Under the pieces are notes generated by a model that ran no database searches, was not told where the DNA came from, and saw only the letters and a program-made list of their open reading frames with translations. From Desulfonatronospira sp964577315 (GTDB taxonomy: Bacteria; Desulfobacterota; Desulfovibrionia; Desulfovibrionales; Desulfonatronovibrionaceae), in the NCBI GenBank assembly GCA_964577315.1, contig CAZNYT010000011.1, positions 1 to 44,261 of the forward strand: 44,261 bases of DNA, read 5' to 3'. Made by a program: the position numbers and the translations under genes. Below are positions 1 to 8,002 of this stretch, piece after piece (positions within the stretch are counted from its first letter, which is position 1; the number at the start of each line of letters is the position of its first letter).

Positions 1-90
1 CAGGAGACAGGAGACAGGAGACAGGAGTCAGGGGGCAGGAGGCAGGAGACAGGAGTCAGGGGGCAGGAGGCAGGAGACAGAGGACAGGAG
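1..90. repeat. Degenerate 7-bp tandem repeat (CAGGAGA type)
   Basis: Thirteen contiguous heptamers can be read from base 1: mostly CAGGAGA, CAGGAGT, CAGGGGG and CAGGAGG, the last one missing a base. A four-heptamer higher-order pattern (AGA, AGT, GGG, AGG) occurs twice. The array begins at or before the window edge. The same heptamers appear inside the two family-2 elements at 303-333 and about 42446-42477, so the array may be an expanded remnant of such an element. There are no spacers, so this is not a CRISPR. Confidence 0.85.
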
Positions 91-140
91 TTAGAAATAT
101 CAAGGGGTTATGATATTAGGGGTTGGGTATTATAGGATAG

Positions 141-365
141 GCCTGCAATACGTCGGATCATGAGTAACTCAGCAATAAATCAAACTTATAACTCTTTGTT
201 TTTATTGCTTGCCCCGCCTGCCCCGTGTACTCTCTTCCAGTACACTGGGGTGAAACAGCCAGAAGGGCTCCCTATCGAAGATAGGGGTTTCACCGAGGAC
301 TTCTGACCCCTGACCCCTGTCTCCTGACTCCTGCAACTGTAAAAAGGACTTTTTGCAGTTGCATC
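141..365 (-). mobile_element. MITE-like element, family 2, copy A (enlarged)
   Basis: Read on the minus strand this matches the element at 42414-42545: a TGCAACTG/CAGTTGCA stem around an A/T run (332-363), heptamers of the CAGGAGT type (303-333), then a shared segment reading AAAGAGTTATAAGTTTGATT up to a CATGATCCGAC end. It carries about 95 bp not found in the other copy, including hairpins at 224-243 (GTGTACT/AGTACAC), 271-287 (CCCTATC/GATAGGG) and a wider GGGTGAAAC/GTTTCACC pair. The left end is degenerate and I see no target-site duplication. It lies in the 5' region of the ABC ATPase gene. No coding sequence is convincing in 91-407. Confidence 0.65.
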
Positions 366-407
366 TAGCTGGTTTTCGATTTTTGGCAGACACAAGGGAG
401 ATAAGTC

Positions 408-2060
408 ATGAAGAACCTGAAGCAGATACTGGAACGCATCGACGGCAGGGGATACAAGGCATACAAGGATATCCAGGGAAAACACGATTTCCCGGATTTC
501 AGGCTTTTGGTGGATAACGTCCAGAGCGATCCCTTTGCCCCGCCTTCCCGGGTGCGGGCTGTTATGCCCTGGAAGGAGGCGGATTTGCCGGAACACGCCC
601 TGGAGGGAGAGCCCCGGCGGAGAGCGGCCCGGGACTACCTGGCCCGGGTGTTCAGCCGGGTGCTTGGCAAGGACCGGGACCTGCGCATAGATGCCGGGAA
701 CCAGACCGTGCTGGACCGCACCGCCTGCCTGTTCACCCCGGATGGGCTGGAGATGCGCTTTACAGCCGCCCTGCCCGCCCGGGGCAGGACCATCCTGGGA
801 CGCAAGGCCCAGGATCTGTTCCTGGACCGGGTGCCAGCCGCCCTGCGCGCTGCCACGGGCAAACAGCTGGACCCCCAGCCCCTGCGCAGGCACTGCGACG
901 TGGTGGAGGACCAGGCTGCCCTGAGGGATCAGCTGCAGGCACTGGGCCTGGTGGGATTCGTGGCGGACGGCTCGGTCCTGCCCAGGCGCTCCGGGGTGGA
1001 CGACAGGCCTCTGGAGGATGCAGTGGCCATGAGCGCGCCCCAGTCCCTGAGCGTGACCCTGGAAACCCCGCATTCCGGGGAGATTTCCGGGCTGGGCGTG
1101 CCCCGGGGAGTAACCCTAGTTGTGGGCGGGGGATTTCACGGCAAGTCCACCCTGCTCAAGGCCCTAGAGTCCGGGGTGTATGACCATATCCCCGGAGACG
1201 GGAGGGAAAGGGTGGTCACGGACCCGGCCGCGGTCAAGATCCGGGCCGAGGACGGCCGGGCGGTGCACGGGGTGGATCTTTCCCCGTTCATTAGCAGCTT
1301 GCCTTACGGCAAGCCCACCACGGACTTTTCCACGGAGCTGGCCTCGGGCTCCACCAGCCAGGCAGCCTCCCTGCAGGAGGCTCTGGAGATGCGGGCCGGG
1401 GTGCTCCTGGTGGACGAGGATACCTCTGCCACCAACTTCATGATCCGGGACCAGAGGATGCAGAAGCTGGTGGCCAGCCAGGAGGAGCCCATTACCCCGT
1501 TCGTGGACCGCATCCGGGAGCTCAGGGACCGCCTGGAGGTTTCCACGGTCCTGGTCATGGGCGGTTCCGGGGATTATTTCGATCACGCGGACACGGTCAT
1601 CCAGATGCACGAGTACCGGCCCCGGGACGTTACCGGCCGGGCCCGGGAGATTGCCCGGGAGTTCGCCACGGGCAGGGTGGAGGAACTGGACAAGCCCCTG
1701 GAGTTTCCCAGGCCCAGGCGCCTGCAGCCGCGCAGCCTGGACCCCCACAGCAAGCCCGGCAAGAGGCGGGTCAAGGCGGACGGGGTGGATGCCCTGGTCT
1801 TCGGTCGGGACGAGGTGGATCTAAGGGCCCTGGAGCAGATTGCGGATTCCTCCCAGGTGCGCACCGTGGGTGTGTTGCTGGCCAGGCTGGGGGAGGCAGG
1901 CAAGCCGGTGGACGATCCCTATGCCGCCCTGGCTGAGATGGTGGATCAGGGCTGGGAGAGACTGGCCTTTCACCCGGACGGGGACCTGGCCAGGCCCAGG
2001 CTCCAGGAGGTGATGGCGGTGCTGAACCGCTTGCGCAGCGCCGTGCTGCGGCGTTCTTGA
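408..2060 (+). CDS. ABC-class P-loop ATPase (ABC_ATPase / COG3044 family)
   Basis: This 550-residue soluble protein looks like the predicted 'ATPase of the ABC class' family (Pfam ABC_ATPase), whose cellular role is not known. The N-terminal half (about 1-220) is the family-specific region. A Walker A motif GGGFHGKST lies at about 240-248, and a Walker B-like LLVDEDTSATNFM at about 333-345 follows a serine-rich segment (ASGSTSQAAS, about 312) in the place of an ABC signature. No membrane segment or permease partner is present, so it is not a transporter component. The ATG at 408 follows GGGAG. It is 83 bp upstream of the DUF362 gene and may be co-transcribed with it. Family assignment is firm, function is not. 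Confidence 0.85.
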   Translation: MKNLKQILERIDGRGYKAYKDIQGKHDFPDFRLLVDNVQSDPFAPPSRVRAVMPWKEADLPEHALEGEPRRRAARDYLARVFSRVLGKDRDLRIDAGNQTVLDRTACLFTPDGLEMRFTAALPARGRTILGRKAQDLFLDRVPAALRAATGKQLDPQPLRRHCDVVEDQAALRDQLQALGLVGFVADGSVLPRRSGVDDRPLEDAVAMSAPQSLSVTLETPHSGEISGLGVPRGVTLVVGGGFHGKSTLLKALESGVYDHIPGDGRERVVTDPAAVKIRAEDGRAVHGVDLSPFISSLPYGKPTTDFSTELASGSTSQAASLQEALEMRAGVLLVDEDTSATNFMIRDQRMQKLVASQEEPITPFVDRIRELRDRLEVSTVLVMGGSGDYFDHADTVIQMHEYRPRDVTGRAREIAREFATGRVEELDKPLEFPRPRRLQPRSLDPHSKPGKRRVKADGVDALVFGRDEVDLRALEQIADSSQVRTVGVLLARLGEAGKPVDDPYAALAEMVDQGWERLAFHPDGDLARPRLQEVMAVLNRLRSAVLRRS

Positions 2061-2143
2061 CAAGGCGATAACGGTAACGTGTTTTTCGGTCTTGCCCCCG
2101 GAAGGATTTTGAGGCAAAAAAAGCGGGGCAAGGAAGGAGATAT

Positions 2144-3247
2144 ATGAGCAAGGTCTATTTCTGGAACCTGCGGGCTTCGCGCAAGATGCCCTATGACTCG
2201 CGCCTGAAAAAGCTCCTTAAAAGCGTGAACCTGGGCGCAAACCTGGAAGCGGGCATGCTTACCGCGGTCAAGATCCATTTCGGGGAGGGCGGAACCACGG
2301 GGTTCGTATCCCCGCTCTGGGTGAGGCCCATCCTGGATTTTATCAGGAAAAGCGGGGCCAGGCCCTTTCTCACGGATACCAACACCCTGTACGTGGGGCG
2401 CAGAGGCGAGGCGGTTTCCCATCAGATGCAAGCGGCGGCCCACGGCTTCGATCCCGGTATCCTGGGAGCCCCGGTGATCATAGCGGATGGCCTGAAAAGC
2501 GGCAATCAAAGGACGGTTCGGTATCCGGGGCGGCAGCTGCAGGATTTCTACCTGGCCGGGGACATTCTGGACAGCGACTTTGTGGTGAATGTCAGCCACT
2601 TCAAGGGGCACGAGCTTTCCGGATTCGGCGGGGCTTTGAAGAACCTGGCCATGGGCTGTGCCAGCAGGCAGGGCAAGATGCACCAGCACTCCGGGCTGGG
2701 TCCCAGGGTGGAGCCGGAGCATTGCCAGGGATGCGGGGCCTGCGTCCAGGTCTGCGCCTGGGGGGCCTTGGGACTGGAAAGCGGTCGGGTGAGCCTGGAC
2801 CCGGAGAAATGCACCGGGTGCGCCTCTTGCCTGCTGGCGTGCAGGTCCGGGGCCCTGGAAGTTAACTGGGAAACCGAGATAAACCCCTTCCTGGAGCGCA
2901 TGACCGAGTATGCCGGGGCGGTGCTGCAGGAAAAGGGCCGCAGGATGGCGCACGTGAATTTTATCTTCAACGTCTCCCCGGATTGCGATTGCCCGGGGTA
3001 CAGCGACGCACCCATCTGCCCGGACCTGGGTGTCCTGGCCTCCCGGGACCCGGTGGCCCTGGACAGGGCCTGCCTGGACCTGGTAAACGCAGCCCAGCCC
3101 CTGCGGCCCAGTGCCCTGCCCCAGGAGACCCAGCCCGGACAGGACAAGTTCCAGGCGGTGCACCCGGGGGTGGACGGGTCTTACGCCCTGGAGTACGCCC
3201 GGGAGCTGGGCCTGGGTGAGACGGAATACGAATTGGGCAGGATCTAA
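2144..3247 (+). CDS. DUF362 protein with two 4Fe-4S clusters
   Basis: This 367-residue protein has the DUF362 fold segments (VKIHFGEGGTTGFV near 40-55; SHFKGHELSGFGGALKNLAMG near 150-170) with an inserted ferredoxin module. Two motifs, CQGCGACVQVC at about 195 and CTGCASCLLAC at about 225, should bind two 4Fe-4S clusters. An electron-transfer or redox role in the cytoplasm is likely because there is no signal peptide or membrane segment. Such proteins are common in anaerobes but few have a known reaction. The ATG at 2144 follows the strong site AAGGAGATAT. The downstream 121 bp up to the small basic gene holds only an imperfect GGATCCAT/ATGGATCT inverted repeat. Confidence 0.88.
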   Translation: MSKVYFWNLRASRKMPYDSRLKKLLKSVNLGANLEAGMLTAVKIHFGEGGTTGFVSPLWVRPILDFIRKSGARPFLTDTNTLYVGRRGEAVSHQMQAAAHGFDPGILGAPVIIADGLKSGNQRTVRYPGRQLQDFYLAGDILDSDFVVNVSHFKGHELSGFGGALKNLAMGCASRQGKMHQHSGLGPRVEPEHCQGCGACVQVCAWGALGLESGRVSLDPEKCTGCASCLLACRSGALEVNWETEINPFLERMTEYAGAVLQEKGRRMAHVNFIFNVSPDCDCPGYSDAPICPDLGVLASRDPVALDRACLDLVNAAQPLRPSALPQETQPGQDKFQAVHPGVDGSYALEYARELGLGETEYELGRI

Positions 3248-3368
3248 TGACAAAATACTGGACATGCTTATATAGATCATATTAGTATTTACTCTTACAC
3301 GAGAAATCGGATCCATTCCAATGCACCGGAGCTATGGATCTGGATCAATAAAAGCAAGGGAGGAAAAA

Positions 3369-3485
3369 ATGGGTAGGCACAAGAAGATCGAAAGCCGCAA
3401 GGTAATGGATCGCAGGCGCCAAAGGAAAAGAAAAAGGATGAAGCAGCGCATAAAAGAGGCGAAAAAGGCGGCGGGCAAAGCATAG
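3369..3485 (+). CDS. 38-residue Lys/Arg-rich small protein
   Basis: An ATG with a strong ribosome site (AGGGAGGAAAAA) opens a 38-codon frame ending at TAG 3485. About half of the residues are Lys or Arg (start MGRHKKIESRKVMDRRRQRK) and no cysteine or hydrophobic stretch is present. A Rho-independent terminator begins 10 bp after the stop, so this is a complete, separately ended unit. The composition suggests RNA or ribosome binding, like very small basic ribosome-associated proteins, but I do not recognise a family. The good start site, the charge bias and the terminator support a real gene. Confidence 0.6.
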   Translation: MGRHKKIESRKVMDRRRQRKRKRMKQRIKEAKKAAGKA

Positions 3486-3494
3486 AACCCTCGC

Positions 3495-3521
3495 CCGGGA
3501 TAGACCCGTTCCCGGTTTTTT
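3495..3521 (+). terminator. Rho-independent terminator after the small basic gene
   Basis: CCGGGA (3495-3500) pairs with TCCCGG (3510-3515) over a 9-nt loop and is followed by six T residues. It ends the transcript that includes the DUF362 and small basic genes. Confidence 0.65.
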
Positions 3522-3554
3522 AGCGCTCTGCCGGTCCGGTTAAAAGCTTTTAAC

Positions 3555-3718
3555 ACAACGAAACTTATTATTTAAAGGTCCGAGGGTTCTGCAAACAGGC
3601 CTACGTTGCTCAAACAGTTTACGCCCAGTTTGCAGAACCCTCGGACCTGGAGTACGAGTTGCTGCCATAATAGTAAGGCTGTTTATAGAGCCATGGTTAA
3701 AGAACCAAGTTTCGTTGT
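3555..3718. mobile_element. MITE-like element, family 1, copy 1
   Basis: A 164-bp non-coding element with perfect 12-bp terminal inverted repeats ACAACGAAACTT / AAGTTTCGTTGT. It contains a perfect 20-bp internal inverted repeat, GGTCCGAGGGTTCTGCAAAC at 3577-3596 paired with 3628-3647. The right part holds AGTAAGGCTGTTTATAGAGC and CATGGTT. Copies at 21530-21693 (same 164-bp length), 11183-11465, 42554-42626 and 44212-44261 share these parts. It has no open reading frame and must be mobilised in trans if it is mobile. It sits between the small basic gene's terminator and fmdB. Confidence 0.85.
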
Positions 3719-3814
3719 TAAGCCGTTTTGTCTGATCAGTTTTAATCTGGGCCGGTCTGAATATGAACGGATAGAACCTATTACTTTGAACTTTCCTATA
3801 AGGAGGGTGTTTAT

Positions 3815-4120
3815 ATGCCGATTTACGAGTACAGGTGCAAGGACTGCCAGCAGCTTTTCGAGGAGTGGCAGAAGGGTTTTGAGGAGCGCGATGTGAACTG
3901 CCCCATATGCGGCGGGCCTTCCAGCAGGCTTATTTCCAATTCCGCCTTCATCCTCAAGGGCAGCGGCTGGTACGCCACGGATTACAGCGACCGCAAAGCG
4001 CGGGCAGGCAATAACGGGGACGGCAAGGAGGCCCAGGCCCAGGAGTCCTCTTCCCAGGATTCAGCCCAGTCCACTAGCTCCGAGAGCAGCGCAGGCAGCC
4101 AGGACACCCAGTCCAGCTAA
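3815..4120 (+). CDS. FmdB-type zinc-ribbon protein
   Basis: This 101-residue protein starts with MPIYEYRCKDC and has the second half-knuckle CPICGG at about 28-33, the four-cysteine zinc ribbon of the FmdB (CxxC_CxxC_SSSS) family. The middle segment FILKGSGWYATDY is also typical. The C-terminal tail from about residue 65 is low-complexity and rich in Gln and Ser. FmdB was named from a proposed regulator of formamidase genes, but the role of most members is unknown. AGGAGG lies 8 bp before the ATG. It is the first gene of the run fmdB-purB-pyrE, with purB 31 bp downstream. Confidence 0.88.
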   Translation: MPIYEYRCKDCQQLFEEWQKGFEERDVNCPICGGPSSRLISNSAFILKGSGWYATDYSDRKARAGNNGDGKEAQAQESSSQDSAQSTSSESSAGSQDTQSS

Positions 4121-4151
4121 CCGGCTGCGGGAAAGAACGGTTGGAAAGAGC

Positions 4152-5444
4152 ATGATAGAAAGATACACCAAGAAGGAAATGGGGGATCTCTGGAGCCTGG
4201 AGAACAGGTTCCGGGCCTGGCTGGAAGTGGAGCTGGCCATCTGCGAGGCCTGGCACGAGCTGGGGGCCATCCCCGCCCGGGATATGGAAAACATCCGGGA
4301 ACACGCGGATTTCGACCTCTCCCGCATCCTGGAGATAGAGGAGAGAACCAAGCACGACGTGATCGCTTTCCTGACCGCGGTGGAAGAGAAGGTAGGGCCC
4401 TCGGCCCGGTACATCCACCTGGGGTGTACTTCCTCGGATATAGTGGATACCGCAAACGCCCTGCTCTTGTACCGGGCGGGAAAGCTCATTTCCACTGCCC
4501 TGGAAAGCCTTTTGGAGTCTTTGGCAGCTTTGGCCAAGAACTACCAGGGCCAGCTCATGATGGGGCGCACCCACGGGGTGCACGCGGAACCCATCAGCTT
4601 CGGCCAGAAAATGGCCGGGTTCTACGCTGAGATGCGCCGGCACCAGAGCCGCTGGAGCCATGCCCTGGAGGATATCCGGGTGGGCAAGATTTCCGGGGCT
4701 GTGGGCACCTATGCCCACCTGGATCCCAAGCTGGAGGAGCGGGCCTGCGAGCGGCTGGGGCTCAAGGTGGATCCCATCTCCACCCAGATCGTGCAGCGGG
4801 ATCGCTACGCCCACTACTTCACCACCTTGTCCCTGATGGCCGGGGGAATGGAGCGCCTCTGCGTGGAGCTCAGGCACTTGCAGCGCACCGAGGTCCTGGA
4901 GGTAGAGGAGGGATTCGCCCAGGGCCAGAAAGGCTCTTCAGCCATGCCCCACAAGAAGAACCCCATCTCTGCGGAGAATCTCAGCGGTCTGGCCAGGCTG
5001 GTGCGCAGCAACGCCCTGTCCGCCATGGAGAACATGGCCCTGTGGCACGAGCGAGATATCAGCCATTCCTCGGTGGAGCGGGTGATAATGCCGGATTCCA
5101 CGATCCTGGTCCATTACATGCTCTCCAGGCTGAAAGGGGTTTTGGACCGGCTGCGGGTGAATTCCGAGAACATGGAGCACAACCTGGAGCTCTCCCTGGG
5201 GCTGTACTTTTCCCAGCGGGTTCTTCTGGCCCTGGTGGAGAAGGGCCTGGAAAGGCAAGAGGCCTACGAGCTGGTCCAGGAGGAGGCCATGTACTGCTGG
5301 GAGAACAAGGTGTCCTTTCCGGAGAGAATCCGGCAAAACAGCCGGATTTGTTCATATTTCAGCCCAGGGGAGCTGGACAACCTTTTTGATTCCAGGTATT
5401 ATCTGCAACACGAGGACTTAATCTATAACAGGGTGTTTACGTAG
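4152..5444 (+). CDS. purB: Adenylosuccinate lyase
   Basis: This 430-residue enzyme catalyses two fumarate-releasing steps of purine synthesis, from SAICAR to AICAR and from adenylosuccinate to AMP. The fumarase/aspartase superfamily signature GSSAMPHKKNP lies at about 261-271. GRTHGVHAEP at about 138-147 holds the conserved histidine, and TSSDIVDT at about 93-100 is a third active-site segment. The length is normal for the short bacterial form. The stop codon overlaps the pyrE GTG start by one base, indicating translational coupling of a purine and a pyrimidine gene. Confidence 0.97.
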   Translation: MIERYTKKEMGDLWSLENRFRAWLEVELAICEAWHELGAIPARDMENIREHADFDLSRILEIEERTKHDVIAFLTAVEEKVGPSARYIHLGCTSSDIVDTANALLLYRAGKLISTALESLLESLAALAKNYQGQLMMGRTHGVHAEPISFGQKMAGFYAEMRRHQSRWSHALEDIRVGKISGAVGTYAHLDPKLEERACERLGLKVDPISTQIVQRDRYAHYFTTLSLMAGGMERLCVELRHLQRTEVLEVEEGFAQGQKGSSAMPHKKNPISAENLSGLARLVRSNALSAMENMALWHERDISHSSVERVIMPDSTILVHYMLSRLKGVLDRLRVNSENMEHNLELSLGLYFSQRVLLALVEKGLERQEAYELVQEEAMYCWENKVSFPERIRQNSRICSYFSPGELDNLFDSRYYLQHEDLIYNRVFT

Positions 5445-6022
5445 TGCACAATCAAGACCAAGAGCTTTTAATCAGGCTGGCCAGGCTGCTGTATACCAAG
5501 TCCTACCAGGAGGGTGATTTTACCCTTTCCTCCGGCAAGAAGAGCAGCTACTACTTCGATTGCAAACACACTGCCCTGCACCCCGAGGGCTCATTTCTTT
5601 TGGCCCGCGTTTTTCTTCAAGCCATTTCCAAGTCCGGGATCCCCATCCAGGGCGTGGGGGGCATGACCCTGGGCGCCGATCCCCTGGTGAGTTCGGTTAC
5701 GGTCCTTTCCCACCTGGAAAATCGTCCCCTGCCCGGTTTCATAGTCCGCAAACAGGCCAAGTCCCACGGGACCCAGGAGTATCTGGAGGGAATGGCCAAT
5801 TTTGCTCCGGGGCAAAAGGTCTGCCTCCTGGAGGATGTGATTACCACCGGGGGATCCGTGCTTACCGCCTGCCAGAGAGTCCAGGATGCCGGCCTGGACA
5901 TAGGGTTGATTCTATGTGTATTGGATCGGGAAGAGGGCGGTGCTGAGAATATCCAGGCTGCAGGCTACCGATTGGAGTCCGTGTATACTCCCAAGGAACT
6001 CATTAGTGCCGCAAAGCAATAA
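5444..6022 (+). CDS. pyrE: Orotate phosphoribosyltransferase
   Basis: This 192-residue enzyme makes orotidine 5'-phosphate from orotate and PRPP in pyrimidine synthesis. The PRPP-binding motif VCLLEDVITTGGS is at about 126-138, and FTLSSGKKSSYYFDCK near 26-41 is the orotate-side segment of the family. The start is GTG at 5444, overlapping the purB stop (TAGTG). The following L,D-transpeptidase gene begins 16 bp after the stop, so the operon continues into cell-envelope genes. Confidence 0.96.
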   Translation: MHNQDQELLIRLARLLYTKSYQEGDFTLSSGKKSSYYFDCKHTALHPEGSFLLARVFLQAISKSGIPIQGVGGMTLGADPLVSSVTVLSHLENRPLPGFIVRKQAKSHGTQEYLEGMANFAPGQKVCLLEDVITTGGSVLTACQRVQDAGLDIGLILCVLDREEGGAENIQAAGYRLESVYTPKELISAAKQ

Positions 6023-6038
6023 TAAGTAGAGGTGTTGC

Positions 6039-7304
6039 TTGCGAATCTTTCTTTTTTTCTTCCTCTTCATGTTCATGGGGACAGTCCCGGCCTGGGGTTG
6101 GCAGCCGCATCTGAGCGCGGACCTAACTGCCCCGGAGCGCTTGTTCGTGGTGGACAAGGAGGAGCAGTCCCTGGTGGTTTTCTCCAACAAGAGCCCCTTG
6201 CGCAAGGAATATGACTGGAAGGTGACCACGGGCGAGGTCCAGGGAGACAAAAAAAAGGAAGGGGACCTTAAAACCCCGGAAGGGATTTATTTCCTGGAAA
6301 ACAAAATAATAGACAACCTGGATTATGAGCTCTACGGGGAAATGGCTCTAACCCTGAATTATCCCAACCCGGTGGATAAGATCCAGGACAGGACCGGATT
6401 CGGGATTTGGCTGCACGGTCGGGGCAGGGAAGTGGTGCCCTTTGACACCGAGGGGTGCGTGGCCATGGACATGGAGTACATGCTCAAGCTGGAGGAAAAG
6501 GTGGATCTGCAGCGTACCCCGGTGATCATCGCCAGGTCCGCGACCTGGGACCAACAGGAGCAGGACAACGAAACCACCCGGAAGATAAATAGGCTGAGCA
6601 GGGAATGGGCCCGGGCCTGGGCAGCTGGCTCCGGGGAGTATTTCCAGTTCTACCACCCGGACAAGTTCGCCCAAAGCAGCGGCAAGCCCTTTGAGGAGTT
6701 CAAGGATCATAAAGAGGGATTGTTCCAGGCCTATTCCTGGATAGATGTATATATTGAGGAGCCCAGGGTTCTGGCCGGCCCGGGGTATTGGGTCAGCTAT
6801 TTCGGGCAGGTGTTCAACGCCTCGGATTTTTACTCCCAGGGTATAAAGCGGCTGTACTGGAAGAAGGACGAACAGGGGACGCCGAGGATAGTCGGGGAGG
6901 AGTGGCGGGATTACAGCAACCCGGACCTGAAGTCGGATTACCAGGAAAAGCGCAAGCAGGATCTGCGCGAGGTGGTTCGAGAGTGGCGTAAGGCTTGGCT
7001 GGATGCGGACCTGGAGGATTACGCGGATTTCTATTACCAGGGAGCGGTGCAGAACGACAGGGTAGGACGTCAGGCCATCAAGGAGCAAAAGCGGGATCTC
7101 TGGGGAAGTGGACACAAGCCCGAGAAGATAGAAATCTCGGAAATGGAGATAGAAGTGGGCTCCGCCGGATTCCAGGCCAGCTTCGTTCAAAAGTACGCCA
7201 GCGTAAAGGGATACCAGGACCTGGGGGTCAAGAAGCTGGAGTTTATCCCGGATAAAGGGGATGGATGGGTAATTAAAAGGGAGACCTGGAGCGAGCTCGA
7301 GTGA
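6039..7304 (+). CDS. L,D-transpeptidase (YkuD) with two C-terminal NTF2-like repeats
   Basis: This 421-residue exported protein has a signal peptide (about 1-20) and a YkuD domain at about 33-170. The catalytic motif is present as LHGRGR (His126) and DTEGCVAM (Cys140). Two related segments follow, beginning REWARAWAAG (about 188) and REWRKAWLDA (about 314), each ending in an aromatic-rich strand. They resemble the Cds6-type NTF2-like domain attached to some L,D-transpeptidases. It probably acts in the periplasm on peptidoglycan cross-links or lipoprotein anchoring. The start is TTG at 6039 after AGAGGTG, which places the signal peptide correctly. It overlaps the next gene by 4 bp. Confidence 0.87.
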   Translation: MRIFLFFFLFMFMGTVPAWGWQPHLSADLTAPERLFVVDKEEQSLVVFSNKSPLRKEYDWKVTTGEVQGDKKKEGDLKTPEGIYFLENKIIDNLDYELYGEMALTLNYPNPVDKIQDRTGFGIWLHGRGREVVPFDTEGCVAMDMEYMLKLEEKVDLQRTPVIIARSATWDQQEQDNETTRKINRLSREWARAWAAGSGEYFQFYHPDKFAQSSGKPFEEFKDHKEGLFQAYSWIDVYIEEPRVLAGPGYWVSYFGQVFNASDFYSQGIKRLYWKKDEQGTPRIVGEEWRDYSNPDLKSDYQEKRKQDLREVVREWRKAWLDADLEDYADFYYQGAVQNDRVGRQAIKEQKRDLWGSGHKPEKIEISEMEIEVGSAGFQASFVQKYASVKGYQDLGVKKLEFIPDKGDGWVIKRETWSELE

Positions 7305-8002
7305 AGGGCAAGAAGTATAGCGTGATCCTCATGCATGACGATGCTTCCGTAAAGAAGTTTCGTCTGCGCCCTTTCTGGATCAAGTCCTGGATAGCCCTGT
7401 TCATGGTCTTGGTGGTGATAAGTGCCGGAGGCATTTATTTCAGCTGGATTTTTTTCCAGGAGAAACAGGAAAAACAGGCTGCCTACCAAGAAAAGGCGGC
7501 CCTCTTGGAGGAAACCCAGCAAGAACTGAAAGAGCTCAGGGATGTTCAAAAACTGTTTCAGAGCTTCATGGATCCGGACCTGGAGAGCTACATGGAAACA
7601 GGGGATTTTGACAGGGACAGGGTCCCGCCGGGGCTGGATCTCAACCGCCTGTTCCAGTACGAAGACCGGGATATAGTGGATGTCAGCAATGTCCAGGCCC
7701 GGTTTGTGGATGAGGACATTATGCAAGTGGAGCTGGATGTGAACAATATGCTGGACGGGGAAACCGTTAGCGGCAGGGTCTACTTGTACCTCATCAGCAG
7801 GCAGGGGCTCAAGCTGGATCTGGATCTGGATCATCCGGAGCTGAATTATGTTATTTCCAGGTTTAAGCCCGTGGATGTAACCTTTGAGCTTCCCAGGGAG
7901 CTTACCCGGGATGATATCTTTGCCCTGCGGGTTCAGCTAAAGGATGACGACGGAACCCAGGTCTACAGCGAGACCTTTCCCCTTACCCATATCTTGGTGT
8001 GA
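7301..8002 (+). CDS. Single-pass membrane protein of unknown function
   Basis: This 233-residue protein has a short cytoplasmic N-terminus, one membrane segment at about 28-50, a charged coiled-coil-like helix (about 52-85) and a beta-rich periplasmic domain (about 125-230). The N-terminus (YSVILMHDDASVKKFRLRP) resembles the start of some membrane-anchored M23 peptidases, but no HxxxD or HxH zinc motif is present, so it is not a peptidase. GTG at 7301 overlaps the L,D-transpeptidase stop by 4 bp, which suggests a cell-wall role for the pair. Its 3' end overlaps the convergent RluA gene by 20 bp. Confidence 0.75.
   Translation: MKGKKYSVILMHDDASVKKFRLRPFWIKSWIALFMVLVVISAGGIYFSWIFFQEKQEKQAAYQEKAALLEETQQELKELRDVQKLFQSFMDPDLESYMETGDFDRDRVPPGLDLNRLFQYEDRDIVDVSNVQARFVDEDIMQVELDVNNMLDGETVSGRVYLYLISRQGLKLDLDLDHPELNYVISRFKPVDVTFELPRELTRDDIFALRVQLKDDDGTQVYSETFPLTHILV

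Noticed and set aside
1970..3316. 448-codon minus-strand open frame opposite the DUF362 gene
   Set aside because: It lies antisense to a clear 4Fe-4S protein, has no family features and has a Pro/Gln/His-rich composition typical of a shadow frame in GC-rich DNA.
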